This document shows, piece by piece, positions 8,334 through 16,950 of a stretch of 64,000 nt of DNA. The stretch is taken from the NCBI RefSeq assembly GCF_024138715.1, contig NZ_CP092074.1:3038001-3102000 (forward strand). The letters are read 5' to 3'. The position numbers and the translations under genes were made by a program. This stretch comes from Emticicia sp. 21SJ11W-3. GTDB taxonomy: Bacteria > Bacteroidota > Bacteroidia > Cytophagales > Spirosomataceae. The notes below the pieces were generated by a model. The model worked only from the letters and a program-made list of their open reading frames with translations, was not told the origin of the DNA and did no database searches. Each line of letters starts with the position of its first letter. Position 1 is the first letter of the stretch.

Positions 8334-9131
8334 ATGAAAAATCTCACATATCTTGTTATTGCCTTTTTTGTTGCTGTTTTTGTGGTGTCATGTCAGAAAG
8401 AAGATGACATCAACCCTAACGATAAAAACACCGTTACCCTTGAGTTTGACAACCGCGTGGGCGACCAGAAACTGGTGCTGGGTACTACTACTGCCAAAAA
8501 CGCATTGAATCAGGACTTCACCATTACGCGCCTTAACTACTTTGTGTCAAACATCAGCCTTAAAAACGAAAACGGCTCGGTAGTAAAATTAACCGACAAG
8601 TATTTTCTGGTGAAACACGCAGACCCCACCTCTTACCTTATTAAACTGGAGAACATTCCGGCGGGCAATTATACGTCGGTTTCTTATGTGATTGGCGTAG
8701 ACAGCCTGAAGTCGGTATCAGACGTGAGCCAGCGCAAAGGCGTGCTGGACCCCTCTTCTTACGGCGACGACAGCATGTATTGGTCGTGGAACTCGGGCTA
8801 TATATTCTTTAAAATGGAGGGTAAGTCGACGGCCATACCAGCCAATATGATGAACATGACCGAGTTTCAGTTTCATGTGGGCGGCTTTGGCGGCATGACA
8901 GGCAAAACCCCCAACAACCTGCAAACCATTACCCTGCCTATGGCCGAGGCCGCTAAAGTAAGAGGCAATGTGGCGCCGCAGATACATATCATTAATGATG
9001 TGCAGAAGGTGTTCAGCGCCGTAAACCAGATTAACTTAGCCACCACCTATATGGTACATGCGCCGTCGGCGGGTACGGTTATAGCGCAAAACTACGCCAA
9101 AAGTTTTATGGTAGACCACGTTCATAACTGA
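8334..9131 (+). CDS. MbnP-like copper-site protein (lipoprotein)
   Basis: This 265-residue exported lipoprotein has lipobox VVSC at Cys20. The mature part matches the MbnP family (beta-rich; MopE/CorA relatives). Features seen are VTLEFDNRVGDQKLVL near the N-terminus, LNYFVSNISL, a central YWSWNSGYIFFKMEG segment with paired Trp, and His residues near the end (FQFHVGG, HIINDV, VDHVHN) that could bind copper. In characterised members, the partner di-haem enzyme MbnH oxidises a Trp of MbnP to kynurenine, creating a copper site. Here the partner starts at 9131, overlapping this stop by one base (TGATG), so the pair is translationally coupled. Which Trp is modified cannot be told from sequence alone. 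Confidence 0.85.
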   Translation: MKNLTYLVIAFFVAVFVVSCQKEDDINPNDKNTVTLEFDNRVGDQKLVLGTTTAKNALNQDFTITRLNYFVSNISLKNENGSVVKLTDKYFLVKHADPTSYLIKLENIPAGNYTSVSYVIGVDSLKSVSDVSQRKGVLDPSSYGDDSMYWSWNSGYIFFKMEGKSTAIPANMMNMTEFQFHVGGFGGMTGKTPNNLQTITLPMAEAAKVRGNVAPQIHIINDVQKVFSAVNQINLATTYMVHAPSAGTVIAQNYAKSFMVDHVHN

Positions 9132-10180
9132 TGCCCCGCATGAAGCAAAGGTTTTATCTACTGGCTTTAAGCAGCCTTGTTTACCTGGGAGCCGCCTGTT
9201 CGGAAGGTAGCTCCGGGGTAATCAGGCCCGAAGAATGGTTTGCGGTTCCGGCCAATTTTCCGAAACCCATCTATGATTTCTCGAAGAACCCCATTACCGC
9301 CGATGGCTTTGAGCTGGGCAAGGCGTTGTTTTTTGATGGCGATTTGTCGCGCGATGGTACCATTTCCTGTGCCGAATGCCACAGCCAGCCCTATGCGTTT
9401 ACGCATCATGGGCATGACCTGAGCCACGGCATTGATAACCAGATTGGTATCAGAAATGCCCCACCGATACAGAACATGGCTTTTCAGCGGGAGTTTTTCT
9501 GGGATGGTGGTGTGTTTGACCTTGACTTGTTCTCAATTGCGCCCATTGAAAACCCCGTTGAAATGGACGAAAAACTAGGCAATGTGCTGAACAAACTGCG
9601 CAAGAAAGACAAATATGCCAAGCTGTTCAGAAAAGCCTACGGCACGCCCGAAATTACCACAGAAAGGTTTCTGAAAGCCTTGTCGCAATTTATGCTTACG
9701 CTGGTTTCGGCCAATTCTCGGTATGATAAATATGTGCGAAAAGAACCGGGCGGCACCCTGACAGCCGACGAACTGGCCGGAATGGCCGTTTTTGAGCAGA
9801 AATGTGCCTCATGCCATACGGGGTCGCTTTTTACAGACCAGTCGTATCGTAACAACGGGTTGCCGGTCTATAACCAGGAAGACACCGGGCGGCACCGCAT
9901 AACCCAAACCGATGCCGACCGCTATACATTTAAAGTACCCAGCCTGCGCAACATTGCCGTAACGGCCCCTTACATGCACGACGGCCGCTTTTACAGCCTC
10001 GATGCCGTGCTGGAACATTACAGAAGCGGCATGGTAAATTCGGCCACGCTCGATGCCTCGCTGAAACAGAACGCGAAACCCGGCATAGCCATTACCGATA
10101 CCGAAAAAGCGCAGCTAAAGGCGTTTCTGAAAACGCTCACCGATGACGATTTTCTGACCAATAAAAAATTTGGCATTTAA
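9131..10180 (+). CDS. MbnH/MauG-type di-haem cytochrome c peroxidase
   Basis: This 349-residue periplasmic protein has a lipoprotein-like signal peptide (LGAAC, Cys23) and two haem c motifs, CAECH (residues about 80-84) and CASCH (about 226-230), in the bacterial cytochrome c peroxidase/MauG fold. Such enzymes use H2O2 to form high-valent haem; in the MbnH branch the substrate is a Trp of the neighbouring MbnP. GIRNAPPIQNMAF, FFWDGGVFDL and VPSLRNIAVTAPYMHDGRF are family signatures. It is coupled to the MbnP-like gene upstream (1-bp overlap) and followed at 48 bp by an outer-membrane protein gene. Assignment to the MbnH rather than the classical CcpA branch rests on this neighbour. Confidence 0.9.
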   Translation: MPRMKQRFYLLALSSLVYLGAACSEGSSGVIRPEEWFAVPANFPKPIYDFSKNPITADGFELGKALFFDGDLSRDGTISCAECHSQPYAFTHHGHDLSHGIDNQIGIRNAPPIQNMAFQREFFWDGGVFDLDLFSIAPIENPVEMDEKLGNVLNKLRKKDKYAKLFRKAYGTPEITTERFLKALSQFMLTLVSANSRYDKYVRKEPGGTLTADELAGMAVFEQKCASCHTGSLFTDQSYRNNGLPVYNQEDTGRHRITQTDADRYTFKVPSLRNIAVTAPYMHDGRFYSLDAVLEHYRSGMVNSATLDASLKQNAKPGIAITDTEKAQLKAFLKTLTDDDFLTNKKFGI

Positions 10181-10228
10181 AATACACCGCTGCCAGACAC
10201 CAATAGGCAGGCAGCAAAACGGACGTTA

Positions 10229-11131
10229 ATGATGAAAAAACTATTGATACTGATACTACTGGCCAGCCAGTTACCAGCCTTTGCCTGCGATATTTGCGGC
10301 TGTGCCAATGGCAGTGCGTTTGTGGGTCTTTTGCCCAGGGCGGGGTCTCAGTTTGTGGGTTTAAGATACCGCAGCCGCGTTTTCGACTCTCACCTGAACA
10401 GCGTGATGCTGAAAACCCGCGAAACCTACCAGACCGCCGAATTATGGGGGCGGTTTTATCCGGTTAAAAATGTGCAGCTGATGGTATTTGTACCTTATAA
10501 CAGCAACCACCAGGTGTTACGGTACAGTGGCACCGAAGCTAACAAAAACGGATTGGGCGACGCCATTGTGCTGGCGCACGTAAATGTGCTGAATACTTTT
10601 CTGGACACCACCAAAACCAGCCATATATACCAGAGCCTGATGATTGGCGGAGGCGTAAAACTGGCCACCGGAAAATTTGAATACGGCTATGATAACGAAA
10701 TAAACCCTAATTTTCAGCTGGGTACGGGCAGCACCGATTTTCTGTTGAGCGCCATACACACCATAAAAATGCACGGCTGGGGGCTGAATACCGAAATTGG
10801 CGGCCGCATAGCCACCCGCAGCAACAAGCATTACCGGTTTGGCAACCGCATCAATGGCTCGCTGACGCTTTTTTATGCTAAAAACTGGGGTATGTTTTCT
10901 GTTATGCCTAATGCCGGGGCGCTGGTAGATTACGGTTTCCACGACCTGAAAGAGGGCATGCGCAATACCGAAACCGGTGGGGTGTCTACCCTGGCACACG
11001 CAGGGCTGGAAACGTACTACAAACGTTACAGCGCCGGGGTGTCTTACAAGATCCCGGTTTATCAGAACCTAGGCGGTGGCGAACTGAAAGCCCTGCCGCA
11101 GTTCAGCGTGCATCTGATGGTTAATTTCTGA
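10229..11131 (+). CDS. Outer-membrane beta-barrel protein with N-terminal CDICGC
   Basis: This 300-residue protein has a signal peptide (LLILILLASQLPAFA) followed immediately by CDICGC, a short cysteine motif suited to metal binding. The rest alternates short beta strands (YQTAELWGRFYPVKNVQLMVFVPY, GWGLNTEIGGRIATRS) and ends in a C-terminal Phe (HLMVNF), as expected for an outer-membrane barrel inserted by BAM. It is the last gene of the 7794-11131 operon. A role in passing or sensing copper across the outer membrane is inferred from the MbnP/MbnH neighbours and the cysteine motif. Two ATG codons in tandem (10229, 10232) make the start ambiguous by one residue. Confidence 0.75.
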   Translation: MMKKLLILILLASQLPAFACDICGCANGSAFVGLLPRAGSQFVGLRYRSRVFDSHLNSVMLKTRETYQTAELWGRFYPVKNVQLMVFVPYNSNHQVLRYSGTEANKNGLGDAIVLAHVNVLNTFLDTTKTSHIYQSLMIGGGVKLATGKFEYGYDNEINPNFQLGTGSTDFLLSAIHTIKMHGWGLNTEIGGRIATRSNKHYRFGNRINGSLTLFYAKNWGMFSVMPNAGALVDYGFHDLKEGMRNTETGGVSTLAHAGLETYYKRYSAGVSYKIPVYQNLGGGELKALPQFSVHLMVNF

Positions 11132-11242
11132 GGCTCTGGCTTAAAAGCCCTTCAGGTTTGCGGTTTACCTGCGTGCCAGCGTGGTTTATAAACAAGTTTT
11201 TGTTAATTTGAGCCGGAAATATTCAACCTGAAATTTTAAACC

Positions 11243-12157
11243 ATGAACCGCAGAGATTTTTTTGAAGCAAGCGTAGGGGGAGGCATAATGCTGGGCAGCA
11301 TACAGTCGATAGCGGCTCAGACACAGGCCCCGGCTGCTGCCAGCCTGAAACTGAAAATACTGGCCACCAACTGGGGCTTTGCCGGAAGCACAGATGCCTT
11401 TTGTGCCGCCGCAAAAAAAGAGGGGTACGATGGCATTGAGGTCTGGTGGCCGAATGAAAAGAAAGACCAGCAGGAGTTGTTCAACGCCCTTGCCAAACAC
11501 CAGCTTGACGTAGGCTTTTTGTGTGGTGGCCACCAGAAAGACCCGAAAGAACATCTGGAGACCTTCAAAAAGGCCATTAATGCGGCGGTGGCGTCGCCGG
11601 TTCGGCCTTTGTATATCAACTGCCACAGCGGGCGAGACTATTTCAGCTACGAGCAGAACAAACTTTTTATTGACCATACAACGGAGGCATCGCAGAAAAG
11701 CGGCATTAAAATTCTGCACGAAACCCACCGCGGGCGAATGCTCTTTGCAGCACATATAGCCCACAATTTTATTGAGAAAAACCCGGCCTTGCGCCTGACG
11801 CTTGACATTTCGCACTGGTGCAATGTGCATGAAACCCTGCTGGAAGACCAGGCCGAAGCCGTGCAGGCAGCTTTGGCAAGGGCAGACCATATCCATTCGC
11901 GCATCGGGCATCAGGAAGGGCCGCAGGTAAACGACCCACGCGCGCCCGAGTGGGAAAACGCCGTAAAAGCGCACCTAGCCTGGTGGGATAAAGTGGTAGA
12001 ATACAAAGTGAAATCAGGCGAGGTACTGACCATACTGACGGAATTTGGCCCGCCGAATTACCTGCCAACCCTACCCTACACCCGCCAGCCGCTGGCCGAC
12101 CAATGGGGCATTAATGTACACATGATGCATTTGTTGCGGAAGCGGTATCTGGGGTGA
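11243..12157 (+). CDS. TIM-barrel sugar phosphate isomerase/epimerase-like protein, Tat-exported
   Basis: This 304-residue protein begins MNRRDFFEASVGGG, a twin-arginine signal peptide ending near SIAAQ, so it should be folded in the cytoplasm and exported by Tat. The remainder fits the xylose-isomerase-like TIM barrel (AP endonuclease family 2 fold). Candidate metal ligands are GYDGIEVWWP (E), INCHSGRDYFS (H), HETHRGR (E/H), LTLDISHW (D/H), HIHSRIGH (H) and LTEFGP (E). These enzymes act on small sugars or related polyols; the substrate here cannot be named. It stands alone, 112 bp after the MbnP operon, with a TTAATTTG element at 11203-11210 that could be its -7 box. Confidence 0.82.
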   Translation: MNRRDFFEASVGGGIMLGSIQSIAAQTQAPAAASLKLKILATNWGFAGSTDAFCAAAKKEGYDGIEVWWPNEKKDQQELFNALAKHQLDVGFLCGGHQKDPKEHLETFKKAINAAVASPVRPLYINCHSGRDYFSYEQNKLFIDHTTEASQKSGIKILHETHRGRMLFAAHIAHNFIEKNPALRLTLDISHWCNVHETLLEDQAEAVQAALARADHIHSRIGHQEGPQVNDPRAPEWENAVKAHLAWWDKVVEYKVKSGEVLTILTEFGPPNYLPTLPYTRQPLADQWGINVHMMHLLRKRYLG

Positions 12158-12195
12158 ACCTTAAAATTCTTCTTAATCTGCGTACGGTGAATAAA

Positions 12196-12317
12196 TTCAC
12201 CGGCTATCAAAACAAATGTCTTTTTATTTTACAGCCGACTTAAGTCGGCATCACTTATAAAAAAGACCTTTGTTTTGATAGACGCCGACCGGGTGGCGTA
12301 CCACTTTAGTCGGTGAA
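12196..12317. repeat. Nested palindromic element of about 120 bp
   Basis: Three nested inverted repeats are visible. TTCACCG (12196-12202) pairs with CGGTGAA (12311-12317). CTATCAAAACAAATGTCTTTT (12204-12224) pairs with AAAAGACCTTTGTTTTGATAG (about 12261-12281, one mismatch). At the centre is the perfect 16-bp palindrome GCCGACTTAAGTCGGC (12234-12249). There is no ORF. It could be a MITE-like remnant or a bidirectional terminator in front of the WYL regulator. Confidence 0.6.
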
Positions 12318-12367
12318 AATAATAGCGAATAATCCTTCAGTGAAATATTCCTTACAAAACCCTAAAA

Positions 12368-13060
12368 ATGAACGAAAACGATACCAAACGCTTATCGCGC
12401 CTCACCGCAACTTTAACCATGCTGCAAACCAAGCGTTTGCTGACAGCTACTGAGCTGGCTGCCAGGTTTTCGGTGAGTGTACGAACCATTTACCGTGATA
12501 TACGCGCTTTGGAAGAAGCAGGCGTGCCTATTATTACGGAAGAAGGCAAGGGATACTCGTTGATGGAAGATTACCGCATACCACCCATTATGTTTACCGA
12601 GAACCAGGCCAATGCCCTGATACTGGCCGAACAGCTGGTGCTGAAAAACAACGACACTACGTTTATTAAAGATTATACCGGGGCCATAGATAAAATAAAG
12701 GCCGTATTGCGCACCAGCCAGAAAGACAAGGCCAATCTGCTGACTGCCCGGACACGTTTCGACCAGATTGTTTACCGGGAAAGAAACAGCAGTGTGTTAT
12801 CGGACCTGCAGTATGCGCTCACTAATTTTTATCTGGCAAGTATAGAATATACCAACGAGGCTCAGGAGACATCTACACGGCTCATTGAGCCTTTTGCGCT
12901 GGTAAGCACCCGCGAAAACTGGCTACTGATAGCCTGGTGCCGGCTGCGTAAAAATTTCAGGTATTTCCGCCTTGACCGCATCAATAAACTGGAAGTGCTG
13001 ACCGAACAGTTTAAGCCTCACCCAATGACATTGCAGGAATTTTTTGAAAAATTTCAATAA
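12368..13060 (+). CDS. WYL-domain transcriptional regulator (YafY-type)
   Basis: This 230-residue cytoplasmic DNA-binding regulator has an N-terminal winged HTH_11 (LTATELAARFSVSVRTIYRDIRALEEAGVPI, residues about 22-55). A middle segment typical of YafY proteins follows (YRIPPIMFTENQANALILAEQLV), then a WYL ligand-binding domain (about 140-205). In this copy the WYL core reads NWLLIAWCRLRKNFRYFRLDRI, giving 'WLLIAWC' in place of the usual 'WYLhaxc'. WYL domains bind nucleotides or single-stranded nucleic acid in several characterised cases. The DUF1761 gene 75 bp downstream on the same strand could be its target. No operator is identified. Confidence 0.9.
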   Translation: MNENDTKRLSRLTATLTMLQTKRLLTATELAARFSVSVRTIYRDIRALEEAGVPIITEEGKGYSLMEDYRIPPIMFTENQANALILAEQLVLKNNDTTFIKDYTGAIDKIKAVLRTSQKDKANLLTARTRFDQIVYRERNSSVLSDLQYALTNFYLASIEYTNEAQETSTRLIEPFALVSTRENWLLIAWCRLRKNFRYFRLDRINKLEVLTEQFKPHPMTLQEFFEKFQ

Positions 13061-13135
13061 GCCTGCCCACCCCTGACATAAGGTTGTCTTTGGGCGATGA
13101 TAGTTTTGCATCATCATCCAAAAAAACAAAAACTT

Positions 13136-13549
13136 ATGATCAGTCAATTATCAAATCTCAACTGGCTCGGTGTGGCCATCGCTTTTGTAGTATATTGTGT
13201 TTTAGGCGGCTTATGGTTTACCGTGATTTTTGTTAAACCCTACAAAGCCTCGTTAGGCAAAGTCAACGAAACCCTGCCCAATGCACCAATTTTTATAGTA
13301 GGGCCCATGATTTGCACGCTGGTTGTAACGCTCACAAGTGCCATTCTGATTAAAGCGCTCAACATAACCACGCTCAGCGGTGGTTTTGAGTTCGCTTTAT
13401 TAGCGGGTTTTGGGTATCTGGCAGCCAATACGGTAAACATTGCCGTCAACCCCAATATTCCCCACCCTATTTTGTATGGGTTTATCAGCAGCGCGTATCA
13501 TCTGGTTTGTATCACGTTGGCAAGTGTTATACTGGTGCTTATGCCCTAA
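13136..13549 (+). CDS. DUF1761 family membrane protein
   Basis: About 137 residues with four predicted transmembrane segments (NWLGVAIAFVVYCVLGGLWF, IVGPMICTLVVTLTSAILI, FALLAGFGYLAANTVNIAV, GFISSAYHLVCITLASVIL), the layout of DUF1761. Molecular function is not known for the family. I chose the ATG at 13136 because it starts just before the first membrane segment; the in-frame ATG at 13097 would add a histidine-rich, unusual extension. It follows the WYL regulator on the same strand and ends at a terminator shared with the convergent methyltransferase gene. Confidence 0.8.
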   Translation: MISQLSNLNWLGVAIAFVVYCVLGGLWFTVIFVKPYKASLGKVNETLPNAPIFIVGPMICTLVVTLTSAILIKALNITTLSGGFEFALLAGFGYLAANTVNIAVNPNIPHPILYGFISSAYHLVCITLASVILVLMP

Positions 13550-13555
13550 TCTTTT

Positions 13556-13597
13556 AGCCATTAGCCTGCCCAAAGTGCGCGCTAATGGCTTTTTTTA
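13556..13597. terminator. Rho-independent terminator after the DUF1761 gene
   Basis: AGCCATTAGC (13556-13565) pairs perfectly with GCTAATGGCT (13581-13590) and is followed by seven Ts. It lies between convergent genes. Confidence 0.8.
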
Positions 13598-14218
13598 TTG
13601 GTTCTGATACTGAAACAAACAAAAAGTGAATCTTTGCAGGGTATCAAAAGGTGTAAAATGCTCGGTTTTGATACATTTAACAGGGCGCAGAAACGCGCTG
13701 AAAAGCGCAGTCAGTTCATCGGCCGAATACCGGCAAATATCTAAGCCGCTGCATTTTCTGGGGCCGTCTTCGGCAAAGGTGGCCAGCAGCACATACCCGC
13801 CGGGATTGAGCGATTGAGCCAGATTTTCAATATAATGTTGTCGGGCGGTGGTGTCGGTCAGGAAATGAAACGTAGCCCTGTCGTGCCAGAAATCATATTT
13901 GCGGGGGGCCACAAAATTTCCGGCGTCGGCCGTTATATACTGGATGCGCTGTACTTTGTGGCCCAGCCTTGCACTGGTTTTTTGTAGTGCCGCTGCTGAA
14001 ATATCAACCAGCGTAATATCTTCATACCCCTGCGCCAGCAGGTAATCAACCAAGCGGCTTTCACCTGCGCCCATGTCTAATATGGCTGCCTGTTTAGGCA
14101 GGTTTAATGTTTCCAGTAATTCAATGGAGGTGGCGGGTACAGGCTTAAACCAGCTTACTTCTTCAAAATTTTTGCTGGCATATACCTCTTCCCAATGGGT
14201 TTGCAGATGCGTGTTCAT
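13595..14218 (-). CDS. Class I SAM-dependent methyltransferase
   Basis: This 207-residue cytoplasmic enzyme has the Rossmann-type methyltransferase motifs: motif I AILDMGAGESRLVDYLL (residues about 45-61), motif II ITLVDISAAAL, and motif III/IV YDFWHDRATFHFLTD. GGYVLLATFAEDGPRKCSGLDICRY resembles the thiopurine/TehB-like group, where small thiol or metalloid substrates are methylated. The opening HWEEVYASKNFEEVSWFKPVP is typical of this subgroup. The substrate cannot be deduced. It is a single gene, convergent with the DUF1761 gene; the gap upstream holds the divergent promoter of the gene at 14461. Confidence 0.88.
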   Translation of the reverse strand: MNTHLQTHWEEVYASKNFEEVSWFKPVPATSIELLETLNLPKQAAILDMGAGESRLVDYLLAQGYEDITLVDISAAALQKTSARLGHKVQRIQYITADAGNFVAPRKYDFWHDRATFHFLTDTTARQHYIENLAQSLNPGGYVLLATFAEDGPRKCSGLDICRYSADELTALFSAFLRPVKCIKTEHFTPFDTLQRFTFCLFQYQNQ

Positions 14219-14356
14219 GGTCTGGCTTGTTTGGTGGCCTTTTCAGCTTAACAATTTCTTATAAACGTATAGTTCATACCGGGGTAGGTTTTGCCTGCTG
14301 CTGAGCGGGTTTCTGACTGACAAAAATCATTATTTATTATCTTTTCAGGTTCTAAA

Positions 14357-14386
14357 TTGCTTCCGGATTACAAATTTGTATTTTTG
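14357..14386 (+). promoter_or_regulatory. Bacteroidota-type promoter for the gene at 14461
   Basis: TTG at 14357-14359 (-33) and TATTTTTG at 14379-14386 (-7, TAnnTTTG) are separated by 19 bases, the usual spacing. The predicted start of transcription is near 14393, leaving a leader of about 70 bases. Confidence 0.6.
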
Positions 14387-14460
14387 TAATACCAATGCGT
14401 TGCAAGCGATAAACGCGCATGAAAAAGCAATTTTTTTAAACAACTTACAAATACCTTTTT

Positions 14461-15090
14461 ATGAAACCTACACACATTTTATGCATTGTTTTATGCCTGT
14501 TTGCTACGAGTATCTACGCCCAAGACATTATTTTCATGAAAAACGGCGAAGAAATAAAAGCCAAAGTAAAAGAAGTAAAAGACAAGGAAATCAGTTATCT
14601 GAAATTCGACAATCTGAGCGGCCCTACCTACACCAAGCTGAAAAGTGAAGTGGTGATGATTAAATATGAAAACGGCCAGAAAGATATTTTTGCCGACCAG
14701 AAAGTGCAAACCGCCGAAAGTTATGTTGAAACCAGTGCCGTTTCTGTATCGCCAGTGGGTAATGCAACAGCCTATACCTACGAAAAAGGCATGGCCGACG
14801 CACTGACTTATTATAACGGCGAAAACAGCGGTAAAACAGGTACCCTGCTTACTTCTTTGTTAATTAATGGTTTGGTTGGGCTTATTCCGGCTGTTGCGTG
14901 TAGTTCAACCACACCGAAGGTCAAGAATCTGGGCATACCCAATATGGAAGCCTACCAAAAAAACCCCGACTACGCCAGAGGATACCAAACACAGGCAAAA
15001 AAGATAAAATCAAAAAAAATCTGGAAAAACTGGGGTATCGGTACCGCTATTTCAACACTTGTTATTATTATAGCTTCTAATGCCAACTAA
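14461..15090 (+). CDS. Secreted/membrane protein of unknown function
   Basis: This 209-residue protein begins with a signal peptide (MKPTHILCIVLCLFATSIYAQ). A short domain follows, starting DIIFMKNGEEIKAKVKEVKDKEISYLKFDNLSGPTY, a pattern (DxIxxKNGxxIxxxVxEVxxxxIxYKxxxNxxGPxY) seen in many Bacteroidota secreted proteins and thought to be a small beta domain. The second half has a hydrophobic stretch (LLTSLLINGLVGLIPAVA) and a final one (IGTAISTLVIIIASN), suggesting membrane association. Its own promoter is visible at 14357-14386 and a strong hairpin follows the stop. Monocistronic; function not known. Confidence 0.75.
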   Translation: MKPTHILCIVLCLFATSIYAQDIIFMKNGEEIKAKVKEVKDKEISYLKFDNLSGPTYTKLKSEVVMIKYENGQKDIFADQKVQTAESYVETSAVSVSPVGNATAYTYEKGMADALTYYNGENSGKTGTLLTSLLINGLVGLIPAVACSSTTPKVKNLGIPNMEAYQKNPDYARGYQTQAKKIKSKKIWKNWGIGTAISTLVIIIASNAN

Positions 15091-15097
15091 AATAAGG

Positions 15098-15140
15098 GCG
15101 GGTACCGGCCACTTCAACCGGTGGCTGGCACCCGCTTTAT
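15098..15140 (+). terminator. GC-rich terminator hairpin
   Basis: GCGGGTACCGGCCAC and GTGGCTGGCACCCGC pair with few mismatches around a short loop and are followed by TTTAT. It ends the 14461 transcript. Confidence 0.7.
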
Positions 15141-15477
15141 ATTTCTGCTTTTATTGCTGATAATCATGTAGTTACCCGACTTGTCTTTAGCCGGTTTATT
15201 TTTTTCTTATTGCTGCACTCTTCTCTCCGCTTTTGCAATTACTTATTAAAAGGTAGCATTTCAAAGGTTCACTTACCGAATAATAAGTATATGAACGTAT
15301 ATGCTAAAAAAATGAAAATGTTTTCTAATTTCGGTGCAACAATTCAGCCTGAAATTTTTTTAAGCACTTAAAAGCCATTAAAAGCAAAGTTCATTAAAAA
15401 AAGTTGTTTGCCCATACTGGTTTCTTAGCATTAAAAACTGGCAAAGCTGTGCACAAATCTAAACATGAAAACTAATT
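15141..15477. other. AT-rich gap with no recognisable feature
   Basis: No ORF, RNA gene or strong hairpin is seen. The stretch is A/T-rich before the phosphatase-like gene. An ATG at 15465 is out of frame with that gene. Confidence 0.5.
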
Positions 15478-16731
15478 ATGAATACTACTACCAACGTTAC
15501 CAGCGGCCAATACCTTTTGGCGCCGCAAGCCAGTACCACTACCGTGCTGACGCTTATGTCTGGTTCAATTACTTTAACTGGTAACACAACCTCTCAAACA
15601 AGCCTGACACTTGTTTCACCAAGCACGGGGGCATCGCAGGCGTTTACCATCACTAACGGCAGCGCTTATGCCGAAGGAATTATTACCATTAACTATCCCG
15701 CTGCCAACGGTGGGGCACAGGAAACAGCCGAATGCCACATCAATTTTTTTCTTAATACCACTCAATGGGAGCAGGATTCCTCCGGCTCATTTCCGGATGA
15801 TAATACCTCTATCATACCGGCAAAATCAACAGGCAGCCTGCCTACCCTTTTAAACGTTACGCAGCCAACAAGCGGGCCGTCAGACGGTATTGACTCATTG
15901 TATCAGGTACTCAACAAAGCTATGGTTTTTCTGGTAGATTATCGCCCCGAACACCAAACCATGTTGTTCAGAGGTAACACGCCCTTTGCCGCACCAACCG
16001 CTGATAACGGGCAGCAGGCAGTCGATTTCGGTAGTTTGCATACTTACATGGAAAACCAATACATAAGCCAGACAGGTAATAAAGATTTTCCGGCGCAAGG
16101 GAGTTATACCTTAAGAGATGTATGCCTGCAAAGCCAGGAAAGCGAGGGGCAATCTATTTTATGGGAGCTGGAGTCGTTTGGCGGCACCTCATTAAATCAG
16201 TTAAATACACAAACGTGGGTGCCTGCAGATAATTCATCAAACACCACACAAAACCAGATGTGTAACTGGCAGATTGAGCCACATACACAACCAGGTAATG
16301 ATGTATTCGATTGGGATTCAGTAAAACAACTTAGCGATTGGATGTGTCCGAAAGACACCAACCCCAATTTTTATATTTACTACATACATTGTGCCAGCGG
16401 ACACGACAGAACCGGCATTGTGGCCTCGGCCTATATGATAGTCAACAGGGGGCTTTCATTAAATCATTCTTTAATATATGGCACCACCGTGGCCAAGCAA
16501 AGCGCTACCAGCGGCCAGGTGTATGCCGACTGCCAGGATTTAGACGGCACTAATAAGGGCAACATTGACCCTGACCGCTCAAGGCTGATGATGATTGCAA
16601 ACATCTACGACCAGACCGTACTTAACATTTATAATTCGCAGAATAACCCTGACCCGGCGGTTACGCAGTTACCCGCAGAAGCAATGAGTACCGACCCCGC
16701 TTATGTTTATTCAACCTATCCGTGGGATTAA
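15478..16731 (+). CDS. CX5R phosphatase-like protein with N-terminal beta-rich region
   Basis: This 417-residue protein carries a cysteine-phosphatase signature IHCASGHDRTGIVASAY, with C305 and R311 in CX5R. Such enzymes hydrolyse phosphate from tyrosine, serine/threonine or inositol phosphates via a phosphocysteine. A candidate general-acid Asp lies in the DWDSVKQLSDWM region before it. The first ~140 residues are Thr/Ser-rich and beta-like (repeated T/S/N/G), with no clear signal peptide, so the location is uncertain. It is the first of three genes on this strand (15478, 17175, 17788) that share the same style: low charge, many Thr/Asn, beta structure. Secretion by a non-classical route is possible but not shown. 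Confidence 0.7.
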   Translation: MNTTTNVTSGQYLLAPQASTTTVLTLMSGSITLTGNTTSQTSLTLVSPSTGASQAFTITNGSAYAEGIITINYPAANGGAQETAECHINFFLNTTQWEQDSSGSFPDDNTSIIPAKSTGSLPTLLNVTQPTSGPSDGIDSLYQVLNKAMVFLVDYRPEHQTMLFRGNTPFAAPTADNGQQAVDFGSLHTYMENQYISQTGNKDFPAQGSYTLRDVCLQSQESEGQSILWELESFGGTSLNQLNTQTWVPADNSSNTTQNQMCNWQIEPHTQPGNDVFDWDSVKQLSDWMCPKDTNPNFYIYYIHCASGHDRTGIVASAYMIVNRGLSLNHSLIYGTTVAKQSATSGQVYADCQDLDGTNKGNIDPDRSRLMMIANIYDQTVLNIYNSQNNPDPAVTQLPAEAMSTDPAYVYSTYPWD

Positions 16732-16824
16732 GCGCAGATAGCGTATACTGAAAAACGTTAGTAAAAAACATAGCTGAACCTTCATCTTTTGCCCGTTGTT
16801 AAGGGCTAATCTAAAAACCAGAAA

Positions 16825-16871
16825 CAGGGTTCCGGGCGTACGAAGGAGTAGTTATAAAAAACGGAACCCTG
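16825..16871. repeat. Perfect 10-bp inverted repeat
   Basis: CAGGGTTCCG (16825-16834) and CGGAACCCTG (16862-16871) are perfect complements with a 27-base loop, downstream of the phosphatase-like gene. There is no T-run. Role unclear: weak terminator or regulatory hairpin. Confidence 0.5.
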
Positions 16872-16950
16872 CATCACCTACCCAATAAAACAAAGCATAG
16901 CGCGGCGCGCTGGTTTCTGTGCTGTTCTATTGCCTGAATGACCGATGCAC

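Noticed and set aside
11186-11974. 262-codon minus-strand ORF
   Set aside because: Antisense shadow of the TIM-barrel gene; the plus-strand product has a Tat signal and conserved barrel motifs.
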